Notes under the pieces: model-generated
Told to the model about the DNA's origin: nothing
What the model saw: only the letters and a program-made list of their open reading frames with translations
Database searches by the model: none
Translations under genes and position numbers: made by a program
Shown: in pieces, positions 18,992 to 29,341 of the stretch
Position numbering within the stretch: the stretch's first letter is position 1
Layout: each line of letters starts with the position of its first letter
NCBI GenBank assembly: GCA_013141065.1
Contig: JABFRR010000008.1
Span: forward strand, 191,464-255,463
Direction: 5' to 3'
From: Bacteriovoracaceae bacterium
GTDB lineage: Bacteria; Bdellovibrionota; Bacteriovoracia; Bacteriovoracales; Bacteriovoracaceae
DNA: 64,000 bases

Positions 18992-19609
18992 TTACACCAA
19001 CTTGTTAGCTAGTCTTTCAAAAGCTAGCTTTTCGATAATTAAATTTTCATATTTAACTGCTTCGTAAACACTCATGTTATCAACACCGAGGCCCTTAGCT
19101 GTTTTTAAGTTATTTGTCGCTCTAATTGCTAAACTTGCTGAATCCAGAGTTACAACAAGTGCATTTAAAAGATTTTTAGAACCAAGAAGTGTAGCCATTT
19201 CTTTTGTTTTTCCAGTTGATTTTAATGAATCAACAATTAACAATTTTCCAGCCAAATGCTTATCAACCAATACTGATCTAAGAGCATTTAAAACAACCTT
19301 CTTATTAACTTTTTGTTCGTATGATCTTGGTCTAGGACCAAAAACAGTACCACCACCTGGCATTAAAGGAGAACGAGTTGAACCCTGACGAGCATTACCA
19401 GTTCCTTTTTGCTTAAATGGTTTTTTTCCACCACCACTTACTTCTGCCTTAGTTTTTGTACAAGCATTACCTTGTCTTCTACTGGCTAAAGTAGCTTTTA
19501 CAACTTGGTGAACCACAGGAACGTTGATAGCCTCTGGTGTAAAATCAAGATCAACTTTGATTTTTTCTTTATTTTCAAATTTGTTATTTAATACATTTAA
19601 TTCTGTCAT
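18992..19609 (-). CDS. rplD: 50S ribosomal protein L4
   Basis: L4 reaches into the exit tunnel and, in E. coli, represses the S10 operon by attenuation. Motifs: ASRRQGNACTKTKAEVSGGG, KPFKQKGTGNARQGS and RSPLMPGGGTVFGPRPRSY. Length 205 is normal. Located between rplC and rplW. Confidence 0.97.
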   Translation of the reverse strand: MTELNVLNNKFENKEKIKVDLDFTPEAINVPVVHQVVKATLASRRQGNACTKTKAEVSGGGKKPFKQKGTGNARQGSTRSPLMPGGGTVFGPRPRSYEQKVNKKVVLNALRSVLVDKHLAGKLLIVDSLKSTGKTKEMATLLGSKNLLNALVVTLDSASLAIRATNNLKTAKGLGVDNMSVYEAVKYENLIIEKLAFERLANKLV

Positions 19610-19634
19610 TTTAGACCTCTACCTTAATTGCTAC

Positions 19635-20288
19635 TTATGCTTTTTTAAGAGCTTTAGATATTTTAATAAATCCTTCTTTACCACCTGGAACTGAACCCTT
19701 TAGTAGCAAGTAACCTTTTGCTGGATTTACCTCAACAACTACAATATTTTGTACTGTTTTTTTATCAACACCCATGTGACCAGGCATTTTCTTTCCACGG
19801 AAGACTCGTCCTGGAGTTGCTCTGTTACCAATAGATCCTACTCTTCTATGAAAGTGAGAACCATGAGAAGCTGGACCACCACGGAAGTTATATCTTTTCA
19901 TAACCCCAGCAAAGCCCTTACCTTTTGACTCACCTGTTACATCTACGTATGTCCCAGGAGCGAACGTTGAATAATCAACTTCCTTTCCTAAGTTTGCAGC
20001 ATCAACAGTATCTGATTTAATTTCAGAAAAATGTGTTACATTTTGAGAAACTCCAGCTTTCGCCAAAATTCCTTTATTTGGTTTATTAAGAAGTGCTTCG
20101 CGCTTTTCACCGAAACCAACTTGATAAGCAGTATAGCCATCTTTTTCAGATGTTTTTACCTGTGTGATTAAGTTTGGGATAATTTTAATAACAGTAACTG
20201 GAATGTGATTTCCGTTTTCATCGAAGATTCGGGTCATTCCTGCTTTTACGCCATAAAAGGCGTCTAAAGCGATCTTTGCATCAGACAT
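19635..20288 (-). CDS. rplC: 50S ribosomal protein L3
   Basis: An early-assembly protein reaching the peptidyl transferase centre. The conserved region FRGGPASHGSHFHRRVGSIG and the end KGSVPGGKEGFIKI identify it. I place the start at the ATG at 20288 (MSDAKIALDAFYG), because a GGAGG lies about six bases before it. An in-frame GTG at 20300 falls on that Shine-Dalgarno and is unlikely to be used. Located between rpsJ and rplD. Confidence 0.96.
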   Translation of the reverse strand: MSDAKIALDAFYGVKAGMTRIFDENGNHIPVTVIKIIPNLITQVKTSEKDGYTAYQVGFGEKREALLNKPNKGILAKAGVSQNVTHFSEIKSDTVDAANLGKEVDYSTFAPGTYVDVTGESKGKGFAGVMKRYNFRGGPASHGSHFHRRVGSIGNRATPGRVFRGKKMPGHMGVDKKTVQNIVVVEVNPAKGYLLLKGSVPGGKEGFIKISKALKKA

Positions 20289-20373
20289 TTTTTCCTCCAC
20301 AGCATCACCCTAGTCTAAGGGATGCGTTCATGGTTCTTATTATTTTTTAGTTCAGAAAAGTTTTATTGTTTTA

Positions 20374-20682
20374 CTAGTACTTAATCTCTACGTCAACCCC
20401 AGAAGACAAATCTAACTTCATAAGTTGATCAATTGTCTGTTGAGTTGGTTCAATTATATCCACTAAGCGCTTGTGTGTTCTCATTTCAAACTGCTCACGT
20501 GATTTTTTATCAATATGCGGCGAACGAAGAACTGTAAATTTATTAATTTCAGTTGGAAGAGGGATTGGTCCCGCTACTCTTGCGCCTGTTTCTTTAGCAG
20601 TTTGAACAATTTCATTAACTGATGTGTCCAAAAGCTTGTGATCGTATGCGCGTAACTTAATTCTTAGTCTTGTTGCTTTCAT
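20374..20682 (-). CDS. rpsJ: 30S ribosomal protein S10 / NusE
   Basis: A ribosome head protein that also acts with NusB in antitermination. The 102 residues include [20 protein letters not shown] and [21 protein letters not shown]. First gene of the S10 block, downstream of the first tuf copy and a candidate promoter. Confidence 0.98.
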   Translation of the reverse strand: MKATRLRIKLRAYDHKLLDTSVNEIVQTAKETGARVAGPIPLPTEINKFTVLRSPHIDKKSREQFEMRTHKRLVDIIEPTQQTIDQLMKLDLSSGVDVEIKY

Positions 20683-20712
20683 AATATACGTTGGTCCTTA
20701 TTTGTTTTTGAC

Positions 20713-20741
20713 TTTTTATTTTGTATGCGGCCCTTTGTCAA
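20713..20741 (-). promoter_or_regulatory. Candidate sigma-70 promoter of the S10 block
   Basis: On the minus strand TTGACA (a perfect -35) is followed after 17 bases by TAAAAA (4 of 6 matches to the -10). It lies about 30 bases before rpsJ, in the spacer after the tuf copy. Confidence 0.5.
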
Positions 20742-20766
20742 GAGACCGCAAGTCTTTTTATTAAAA

Positions 20767-21956
20767 TTAATCGTTAATTTCAGCAACAGTTCCAGCACCA
20801 ATCGTACGTCCACCTTCACGGATCGCGAAACGAAGTGACTTTTCCATAGCAATCTTAGAGATCAATTCAACTTTAAATGTTGTGTTATCCCCTGGCATTA
20901 CCATTTCAACTCCAGCGTTAAGCTCGATTGATCCTGTTACGTCTGTAGTTCTGAAGTAGAACTGTGGACGGTACCCTTTGAAAATTGGAGTGTGACGTCC
21001 ACCTTCTTCTTTTGTAAGGATATATACTTCACCTGTGAACTTCGCGTGCGGAGTTACAGATCCTGGCTTAACTAAACACTGACCGCGCTCGATGTCTTCT
21101 CTCTTTGTTCCACGAAGAAGTAGTCCAGCGTTGTCACCTGCTTGACCTTGGTCAAGAAGTTTACGGAACATTTCAATCCCTGTAACGGTCGTTTTTTGAA
21201 GATCACGGATACCTACGATTTCGATATCTTCGTTAACTTTAATTACTCCACGCTCAATACGTCCAGTTACTACCGTTCCACGTCCTGAGATCGAGAAAAC
21301 GTCTTCCACTGGCATCAAGAAAGGCTTATCAACGTCTCTTGTTGGAGTTGGAATATAAGCGTCTACTGCGTTCATTAGTTCTACGATTTTGATTCACCGA
21401 TTTCTGGGTTTCTTCCTTCAACCGCTGCAAGAGCTGATCCTGCTACGAAAGGAATTACGTCACCTGGGAAGTTGTACGATGAAAGAAGCTCTCTCATTTC
21501 CATTTCTACAAGTTCTAATAATTCTGGATCGTCTACCATGTCTACTTTGTTTAAGAAAACTACTAGAGCTGGAACTCCAACCTGACGAGCAAGAAGAATA
21601 TGCTCTCTAGTTTGTGGCATAGGTCCGTCTGCTGCTGAACAAACAAGAATACCACCGTCCATTTGAGCGGCACCTGTAATCATGTTCTTTACATAGTCAG
21701 CGTGACCTGGACAGTCTACGTGAGCGTAGTGACGAGCTGCTGTTTCATATTCAACGTGAGCTGTATTGATTGTAATACCACGTGCTTTTTCTTCTGGTGC
21801 TGAATCGATATCTGCATATGATTTCGCTGCTCCACCATGGATCTTAGCCATTGTCATTGTGATAGCTGCTGTTAATGTCGTCTTACCATGATCTACGTGA
21901 CCAATAGTTCCGATGTTAACGTGAGGTTTGTTACGGTCGAATTTTTCCTTAGCCAT
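20767..21956 (-). pseudogene. tuf: Elongation factor Tu, copy 1, with one-base frameshift
   Basis: This copy matches the intact copy at 37083-38273 essentially base for base from the start codon to the last codons, but has four Ts at 21387-21390 where the intact copy has five at 37703-37707. On the coding strand GAA TCA AAA ATC becomes GAA TCA AAA TCG TAG, truncating the protein after 191 residues, within the region following the GTPase domain. The G-domain motifs GHVDHGKT and DCPGHADY remain. The last codons differ between copies (GAT TAA here, GAC TAG there). The position after fusA is the standard str-operon tufA locus. It is either a real lesion tolerated because of the second copy, or a homopolymer or repeat assembly error. 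Confidence 0.9.
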
Positions 21957-21983
21957 TTGAAATACTCCTAAAATATTTTCAAC

Positions 21984-24071
21984 TTAAATGTAGATACCTT
22001 TTTTCTCTAACGTCGCTTTTGCAAGATCTATTGGCATTTCAATATAACTTTTAAACTTCATCGTGAAGCTTGCTCGACCCTGCGATTTTGAGCGAAGATC
22101 AGTACTATAACCGAATAATTCTGCCAATGGAACTTCTGCAGAAATTAAATCTTTATTTTGTTTAATACCCATTGTTAAAATCTTACCCCTTTTAGCGTTT
22201 ATGTCCGAGATAACGTCTCCGGTATAGTCTTGAGGGGTAACTACTTCAAGCTCCATGACTGGCTCTAGAAGTCGCACGCCTGCTTTCTTACACGCATCTC
22301 TAAATGCGCTAGAAGCTGCAATTGCATAAGCAACCTCAGTGGACTCATTTTCGTTAAACTCTACGCCAACTAGCGTTGCTTTAATGTTTAAGAATGGATA
22401 ACCGGCCATTGCTCCTCCGGGAGCTGTATCCATGACGGACTTTTTAATAGAATCTATAAAGCTCTGAGGTATTTGTTTGACTGTAACTGATGATTCAAAT
22501 TGAACACCAGCTTGATAATCTGCGTGTTCAACCTTAATTGTGACTGCTCCAAACTGAGTTTTACCACCAAGCTCTTTATGAAATGTATAACTTTCCGAAG
22601 CAGTGCCTGAAATACTTTCTCTATAGGCGACTTGAGGTTTACCGACTCTAATTCCAACATTAAATTCACGCTGCAATCTGTCTGCAATAATTTCAAGATG
22701 CAATTCACCCATTCCAAGAATAAGTAGTTGTCCTGTTTCTTGGTTGGATTTATATGTGAATGAAGGATCTTCGTTTTTTAGTTGTTCAAGGGTTGAGAGC
22801 AGTTTTTTTTCATCTGCAGCCGTTTTAGGTTCGATTGCAACTGAAATTACAGTATCTGGAAACTCCATCAAATCATAAATGATAGGCTTATTTTCAGTAC
22901 AAAGAGTTTCGCCTGTAGTTGTTTCTTTAAAACCTGCAATGGCTACAATATCTCCGGCACATGCCTCTTGAAGTTCCGTACGCTTATCTGCATGCATTTG
23001 AAATATTTTATTAACTCTTTCTCTTTTTTTCTTTAAGGGATTATAGACTGTTTGACCAGATTCTAGTTTTCCTGAATAAATTCTCATATAAGTAACTGAA
23101 CCGACAAAAGGATCTGTGGCAATTTTAAAAGCAATTCCACTAAACATTTCATCAATCTCAGGTTTTCTAATTTCAATTTTCTCTGAATCTTTTAGACTAT
23201 GTCCTTTTAGTTCACCTCTATCTGTAGGAGATGGCAAATAATCGACAACCGCATCGAGCAGAGGCTGAACACCTTTGTTCTTAAAAGCTGAGCCACATAA
23301 AACGGCAATGAAATTATTTTTTATGACTGCTTTTCGAATAGCAGCTTTTATTTGTGTTACACTTGGTTTTTCGTCCATCAAAATAAGATCTGTTAACGTT
23401 TCGTCATATTCTGACAAATGATCCAACAATTCATCTCTATAAAGAGAACATTCATCTGCAATGTCAGCTGGAATTTCTTTTATCTCCATCTTTGAGCCTA
23501 AGCTTTCAGAGGGAAAATAAATTGCTCTCATTTCTACAAGGTCAACAATTCCTACGAAGTTTTCTTCAGAACCAATTGGCCACTGAATTGCTGCGGCTTT
23601 TTTATCTAATTTTTCACGAATTTCCTGAATGCAATTTTCAAAATTTGCACCCATTCGATCCATTTTATTAACAAAAGCCAATCTTGGGACATTGTATTTA
23701 TCAGCTTGAGCCCAAACGGTTTCCGATTGAGGTTCAACGCCAGATACAGCGTCAAAAACACCGATCGCTCCGTCAAGCACTCTAAGTGATCTTTCAACTT
23801 CTATTGTAAAATCGACGTGCCCTGGAGTGTCTATAATGTTGATAATTTGATTGTTCCAACGACAAGTCGTAGCAGCACTAGTAATAGTGATTCCTCTTTC
23901 TTGTTCTTGAATCATCCAGTCCATCGTTGCAGTTCCATCATGAACTTCACCAATTTTGTGACTTTTTCCAGTGTAATAAAGAATTCTTTCTGTTGTTGTA
24001 GTTTTACCCGCATCTATGTGTGCCATAATGCCGATGTTGCGAATTTTATCTATTAGTTGATTCGAACTCAT
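21984..24071 (-). CDS. fusA: Elongation factor G
   Basis: This GTPase drives tRNA-mRNA translocation. P-loop AHIDAGKT is at residues 17-24, then DTPGH and NKMD, followed by the usual domains II-V, 695 residues in all. I chose the ATG at 24071 ([14 protein letters not shown]). The in-frame ATG at 24098 lies inside a terminator-type hairpin, and the nine extra residues are not family-like. No clear Shine-Dalgarno precedes either start, and the leader is A/U-rich. The switch I region reads [18 protein letters not shown], a variant of the commoner [18 protein letters not shown]. Confidence 0.95.
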   Translation of the reverse strand: MSSNQLIDKIRNIGIMAHIDAGKTTTTERILYYTGKSHKIGEVHDGTATMDWMIQEQERGITITSAATTCRWNNQIINIIDTPGHVDFTIEVERSLRVLDGAIGVFDAVSGVEPQSETVWAQADKYNVPRLAFVNKMDRMGANFENCIQEIREKLDKKAAAIQWPIGSEENFVGIVDLVEMRAIYFPSESLGSKMEIKEIPADIADECSLYRDELLDHLSEYDETLTDLILMDEKPSVTQIKAAIRKAVIKNNFIAVLCGSAFKNKGVQPLLDAVVDYLPSPTDRGELKGHSLKDSEKIEIRKPEIDEMFSGIAFKIATDPFVGSVTYMRIYSGKLESGQTVYNPLKKKRERVNKIFQMHADKRTELQEACAGDIVAIAGFKETTTGETLCTENKPIIYDLMEFPDTVISVAIEPKTAADEKKLLSTLEQLKNEDPSFTYKSNQETGQLLILGMGELHLEIIADRLQREFNVGIRVGKPQVAYRESISGTASESYTFHKELGGKTQFGAVTIKVEHADYQAGVQFESSVTVKQIPQSFIDSIKKSVMDTAPGGAMAGYPFLNIKATLVGVEFNENESTEVAYAIAASSAFRDACKKAGVRLLEPVMELEVVTPQDYTGDVISDINAKRGKILTMGIKQNKDLISAEVPLAELFGYSTDLRSKSQGRASFTMKFKSYIEMPIDLAKATLEKKGIYI

Positions 24072-24084
24072 ATATTTAAAATAA

Positions 24085-24112
24085 AAAGAGCTCCCCATAG
24101 GGGGAGCTCTTT
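24085..24112 (-). terminator. Terminator-type hairpin between rpsG and fusA
   Basis: A 12-bp perfect stem (AAAGAGCTCCCC with GGGGAGCTCTTT, four-base loop) is followed on the minus strand by TTATTTT. It ends 13 bases before the chosen fusA start and should attenuate rpsG readthrough or shape the fusA leader. Confidence 0.75.
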
Positions 24113-24132
24113 AATAAGATTCAATTAATTAA

Positions 24133-24603
24133 CTACCATTTAAGGTGAGCGAAAGCCTTGTTTGCTTCTGCCATTTTGTAAACGTCTTCACGTTTCTTAA
24201 CTGATCCACCTCTGTTTTGAGATGCATCGATGATTTCGTCTGCAAGCTTTTGAACCATCGTTTTACCACTTCTATCAGAAGCATAATCTCTTAACCAACG
24301 AAGAGCTAAAGATTGACGACGAGCTGGACGAACTTCAACTGGAATTTGGTAAGTTGCCCCACCGATACGGCGAGACTTTACTTCAACAGCTGGCTTAATA
24401 TTTGAAAGGGCTTTTTTGAAAACTTTTAAAGGCTCTTCACCTGTTTTTTCTTGAACTAGATCAAGAGCACCGTAGAAGATTTTTTCTGCGATTGATTTCT
24501 TTCCACCGATCATTAATGTGTTCATGAATTTTGTGATAACGATGTCCTGAAACTTTGGATCAGGTAACACTTCTCTTACGTCCGCTTTTCTTTTTCTGCT
24601 CAT
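24133..24603 (-). CDS. rpsG: 30S ribosomal protein S7
   Basis: S7 organises the 30S head and contacts the E site. The 156-residue protein begins [18 protein letters not shown] and includes [23 protein letters not shown] in conserved pieces. I use the ATG at 24603, which has GAGGAG about eight bases upstream. A 20-residue upstream extension (from 24663) is not family-like and runs through a spacer hairpin. Located between rpsL and fusA. Confidence 0.96.
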   Translation of the reverse strand: MSRKRKADVREVLPDPKFQDIVITKFMNTLMIGGKKSIAEKIFYGALDLVQEKTGEEPLKVFKKALSNIKPAVEVKSRRIGGATYQIPVEVRPARRQSLALRWLRDYASDRSGKTMVQKLADEIIDASQNRGGSVKKREDVYKMAEANKAFAHLKW

Positions 24604-24648
24604 TAGATGCTCCTCTTCACTTTCTTCACTATGAAGAAAATTACTCTC

Positions 24649-24678
24649 CTCAAACCAAATCAACAGATTGAGGAGTGT
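24649..24678. repeat. Hairpin in the rpsL-rpsG spacer
   Basis: CTCCTCAA and TTGAGGAG form an inverted repeat around a loop of about 14 bases, between rpsL and the rpsG start. It could be a processing or translational control site for S7. There is no strong U-tract on the minus strand. Confidence 0.4.
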
Positions 24679-24704
24679 TTATTATTATTTTAGTTTTTTA
24701 AAAA

Positions 24705-25079
24705 CTATTTTTTAGGTCTTTTTGCGCCGTACTTAGAACGACCTTGTCTTCTCTTATCAACACCTGTTGCATCGAGTGCACCACGAATAGTGTGGTAACG
24801 AACCCCTGGAAGATCTTTTACTCTTCCTCCACGGATAAGAACGATACTGTGTTCCTGAAGGTTATGTCCCTCTCCACCGATATATGAAGTTACTTCAAAT
24901 CCTGAAGTAAGCTTTACTCTACATACCTTTCTCATTGCTGAGTTCGGTTTCTTTGGAGTTGTAGTATAAACTCTTACACAAACACCACGTCTTTGAGGAC
25001 AAGACTTCAAAGCCGGTGATTTAGTTTTCGAGTACTTATCCTCGCGTCCTTTTCTGATTAACTGATTAATTGTAGGCAT
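24705..25079 (-). CDS. rpsL: 30S ribosomal protein S12
   Basis: A decoding-centre protein. The 124-residue chain begins [12 protein letters not shown] and contains [14 protein letters not shown] and [17 protein letters not shown]. The lysines classically mutated in streptomycin resistance (PKKPNS and VKDLPG) are wild-type. First gene of the str block, after the rpoC terminator. Confidence 0.98.
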   Translation of the reverse strand: MPTINQLIRKGREDKYSKTKSPALKSCPQRRGVCVRVYTTTPKKPNSAMRKVCRVKLTSGFEVTSYIGGEGHNLQEHSIVLIRGGRVKDLPGVRYHTIRGALDATGVDKRRQGRSKYGAKRPKK

Positions 25080-25118
25080 GATCCAACTGCTCCCTTAAAT
25101 TTCCAACTTCCGCAAAAT

Positions 25119-25155
25119 ACTGGTCATTTTTATTATCAAAAAAAAATGACCAGTT
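25119..25155 (-). terminator. Hairpin terminator after rpoC
   Basis: A roughly 13-bp stem (ACTGGTCATTTTT with AAAAATGACCAGT) lies between the rpoC stop and the rpsL start. The following sequence on the minus strand is ATTTTG, so termination may be partial. Confidence 0.65.
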
Positions 25156-25166
25156 CAAGCTAATTT

Positions 25167-28100
25167 TTAAAATGATAATGACGCTTGAGACACAATGTCG
25201 TCTTCGCTCATTACCGCCTCGTAATTTCTATATCTAGGTATTCCTGATCCTGCTGGAATCAATCGACCCATAATAACGTTTTCTTTCAATCCGCGAAGTG
25301 CATCTGATTTTCCTTCAAGTGCTGCTTGAGTTAAAACCTTTGTCGTTTCTTGGAAAGAAGCTGCAGAGATAAATGACTCTGTAGTTAAAGATGCTTTTGT
25401 AATTCCAAGTAAAAGCGGCATAGCTTCTACAGGTCTTTCTCCGGCGGCTGTTAATCTTTCATTTGTCTCATTAAGTTCAGCACGAGTAATTGAATCTCCA
25501 GTTACATAAGAAGAGTCTCCAGCATTAGAAACTTCAACTTTCTTTAACATTTGTGAAGCAATTACCTCAATGTGTTTATCATCGATTTTTACACCTTGAA
25601 GTCGGTAAACTTCTTGGATTTCGTCGACTATATAACGAGCAAGTGCCTTAACACCAAGAACGCGAAGAATATCATGTGGATTTGATGGTCCATCCATGAT
25701 TGGCTCTCCAGCTCTGATATAGTCACCTTCGTTAACAACTACGTAACGTCCTTTTGGAACTACGTATGTCATTGCATCTGATCCGTCTTCTGGACGAACG
25801 ATGATTCTTCTATTTCCTCTTAACTCAGTACCAAACTCAATTGTTCCTGAGATATCTGAAATTTGAGCAGCATTTTGTGGCTTTCTTGCTTCGAAAAGCT
25901 CGGCAACTCGTGGAAGACCTCCGGTAATATCCTTAGTCTTCGTTGTTTCACGTTGAAGCTTCGAAATAGCAGAACCAACATCTACTTTATCGCCTTCTTG
26001 AACAACGATGTTCGCTCCGACCTGTAGTCTATAAGCTGCATATCTTTTTGTTCCCGGGATAAGCTGAGGGGGCTCCGTTTTCATCTACAATCACAATTCG
26101 TGGCTGTAGAGCAGGGTTTTTAGATTCAGTTACAACTCTATGAGATAGACCTGTGACCGCATCAACTTGTTCGTTAATTGTAGATCCAACTATTAGATCC
26201 TCATATTTAACAAACCCTGAAACTTCTGTAAGAACTGGTATGGCGAATGGATCCCATTCTAATACTCTGTCCCCAACTGAAACTTCTTGGCCTTGCTTAA
26301 AGAAAATTTTCGATCCATAAACAACTGGGTATCTTTCTTTCTCAACTCCGCGAGCGTCTTTTACAATTAGCTCTCCGTTTTTGTTAAGAACAATTGTAAC
26401 ACCTTCGTTATTAATAACAGACTGAACATTTTCAAGATGGATTACACCAGCTGTTCTAACTTCAGTTTTGTTAACTTGAGCTCCTGCAGTTGCAGTTCCC
26501 CCAACGTGGAATGTTCTCATAGTAAGCTGAGTACCTGGCTCTCCAATTGACTGAGCAGCGATGACCCCAACAGTTTCCCCGATTGAAACGAGTTTTCCGC
26601 GAGCAAGGTCACGTCCAAAACAATGAGCACAGAAACCATGTCTTTCTTTACAAGTTAAAACCGATCTAACTTTAATTTGATCGACTTCTTGGTCTTTTAA
26701 AATTTTCAAGTCTTTTTCAGTTAACATGTAATTTCTAGGGAAAACTTCAACACCTGTTCCACTTAAAATAGCTTGAGCAGTAACTCGTCCCATTGCTCTT
26801 TCAGCAACGTGCTCGACAACTTCTCCAGCTTCAATTCTTGAAGTCAGTGTGATTCCATCTGTAGCATTACAATCTGTATTTCTGATAATCCCGTCTTGAG
26901 CAACATCAACTAGTCGACGAGTCAGGTATCCTGAATTCGCAGTTTTTAGAGCTGTATCGGCAAGACCTTTACGAGCACCGTGAGTCGATGTGAAGTATTC
27001 GAGAACTGATAGACCTTCACGGAAGTTCGAAGTAATCGGAGTTTCAATGATCTCTCCAGACGGCTTCGCCATAAGACCCCTCATCCCTCCGAGCTGTCTA
27101 ATCTGCTGAGTAGAACCTCGGGCTCCAGAGTTGGCCATCATGTAAAGTGAGTTGAATGAAGGTGCATTCATCGTTTCTTTTCCATCTTCTGATGTAAAAG
27201 TTTGTGTTGAAATTCTTTCAATAACAACTTTTGTTAAGCGTTCATTTGTTTGTGCCCAAACGTCGACGATCTTGTTGTAACGTTCACCATCAGTAATAGA
27301 ACCTTCGTTATACTCTTCAGTGATTTTTGCAACTTCTTTATGTGCTTCAGCTAAGATTCCTGCTTTTTCAACTGGAATAGTCATGTCATTAACGTTGATT
27401 GAGATACCCGCTTTTGTCGCGTACTCATAACCAAGTCTCATGATAGCATCAGCTAGCATAACCGTTTCTTTTTCTGTTCCAACTCTATAAGCGTGGTCAA
27501 TTAGTTTACCTAATTCTTTTTTACCTAAGATTTGGTTGATGTCGTTATACTTTAAACATTTAGGAACTGAATCCCAAACGAATGTTCTTCCTACGGTCGT
27601 CTCAATCATTACACTATCAATACGAACCTTAATTGGTGCTTGAAGGTGAAGGTTACCTGAGTGGTAAGCAAATTGAGCTTCTTCTTTTGAAGCAAATACT
27701 TTGTTGTATCCGCGAGCGTAAGGTCTGATTCTTGTCATGTAGTAAAGACCAAGAACGATATCTTGAGATGGAACGATAATTGGTGTTCCGTCTTTTGGAG
27801 AAAGAATGTTGTTTGTCGACATTGCAAGAATACGACATTCAATTTGTGCTTCAATCGATAAAGGAACGTGAACGGCCATCTGGTCACCGTCGAAGTCAGC
27901 GTTAAAAGCTGTACAAACTAAAGGGTGAAGTTGGATCGCTTTACCTTCAATAAGGATTGGCTCGAAAGCTTGAATACCAAGTCTGTGCAATGTAGGAGCA
28001 CGGTTAAGTAGAACCGGATGCTCTTGAACAGCTTCTTCTAGGATATCCCAAACTTCTTGCTTTTGTTGGTCGACCATTTTTTTCGCAACTTTAATAGTTG

Positions 28101-29283
28101 TACAGTGACCTTTTTCAATAAGCTTGTTGTAAATAAATGGTTTGAAAAGTTCTAGTGCCATTAACTTTGGTAGACCACATTGGTGAAGTCTTAAGCTAGG
28201 GCCTACAACAATTACAGAACGTCCAGAGTAGTCAACACGTTTACCAAGTAAGTTTTGTCTAAAACGACCTTGCTTACCTTTTAACATGTCTGAAAGTGAT
28301 CTTAATGGACGCTTGTTAGCTCCAGTGAAAACTTTCCCACGGCGACCGTTATCAAATAGAGCGTCGACTGCTTCTTGAAGCATTCTCTTCTCGTTTCTGA
28401 TGATGATTTCCGGTGCATTTAGTTCTTTTAATCTTCTTAGACGGTTATTTCTGTTGATTACACGGCGATAAAGATCGTTAAGATCAGATGTCGCAAATCT
28501 TCCTGCTTCTAGTGGAACTAGAGGGCGAAGATCTGGTGGAAGAACAGGAATAACATCCATCATAAACCATTCTGGCTTATTTTCAGATTTAAGGATTGAT
28601 TCAACAACCTTTAATCTTTTGATGATTTTAGCTCGTGCCATTTCAGTTGTAGCGGCAGCAAGACCACGGCGAAGTTCTTTATTAACGATATCAAGGTCAA
28701 GTTTTTTAAGAAGTTCTTTAATCGTCTGTCCACCCATTCCGGCTTCAAACTCGATTCCTTGTTCTTTTAATTCTTGATATTGTTGTTCAGAAATTACTCG
28801 TCCAACTTCAAGGCCACCGTCAACATTGTCTGTTGCTGATGAAGTTACGACGTAAGCTTCATAGTAAAGTACTCTTTCAAGCTCTTTTAGAGTTAGGTCA
28901 AGAAGTGCACCTAATCTTGAAGGAAGTGATCTTAAAAACCAGATGTGTGCAACAGGTGCTGCTAATTCAATGTGACCTTGTCTTTCACGTCTAACTTTCG
29001 ATAACGTTACTTCAACACCACATTTTTCACAGACAACTCCTCTGTGCTTCATTCTTTTGTATTTACCACAAATACATTCATAATCTTTGATTGGTCCAAA
29101 GATTTTTGCACAGAAGAGACCGTCTCTTTCTGGTTTGAATGTTCTGTAGTTAATTGTTTCAGGCTTTTTAACTTCACCAAATGACCACTCTCTGATGGTA
29201 TCAGGAGAAGCCATTCTGATCGATACAGCTTCAACACTGATAGGATCTTTTGGTTTATCAAAAAAGTTCAACAAGTCTTTCAT
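25167..29283 (-). CDS. rpoC: RNA polymerase beta-prime subunit (reading frame interrupted)
   Basis: This is the catalytic large subunit. Translation from 29283 gives the zinc-binding region ([20 protein letters not shown]), the NADFDGD magnesium site (around residue 460), the bridge/trigger regions and the second zinc site with [13 protein letters not shown]. The frame breaks at a run of five Gs (plus strand 26068-26072). Upstream reading ends ...[15 protein letters not shown]-stop, and the -1 frame continues [18 protein letters not shown] to the true end at 25167. Removing one G gives an uninterrupted protein of about 1371 residues, the normal length. Since rpoC is essential and single-copy here, a sequencing or assembly insertion is the likely cause. 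Confidence 0.95.
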
Positions 29284-29341
29284 ATTTTTATCCTTGTGCT
29301 ATTTAAATTAAAACTAAGTAAACAGAGAACAATTTAACTCA

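Noticed and set aside
12100-19700. Several 60-110 codon open frames on the plus strand across the ribosomal genes
   Set aside because: They are antisense to conserved ribosomal genes, lack ribosome binding sites and have improbable composition.
20725-20750. Terminator after tuf copy 1
   Set aside because: GCGG and CCGC can pair, but no U-tract follows on the minus strand and the same stretch holds the -35 of the candidate rpsJ promoter.
20767-21956. Programmed -1 frameshifting in tuf copy 1
   Set aside because: The site reads TCA AAA TCG, not a heptameric slippery sequence, and the intact copy lacks the difference. No stimulatory structure or known tuf recoding supports it.
26029-26084. RpoC as two separate genes (split beta-prime)
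   Set aside because: Split rpoC genes exist in cyanobacteria and some others, but the break point here is within a conserved strand and the two frames overlap out of phase. A one-base change restores the usual single protein.
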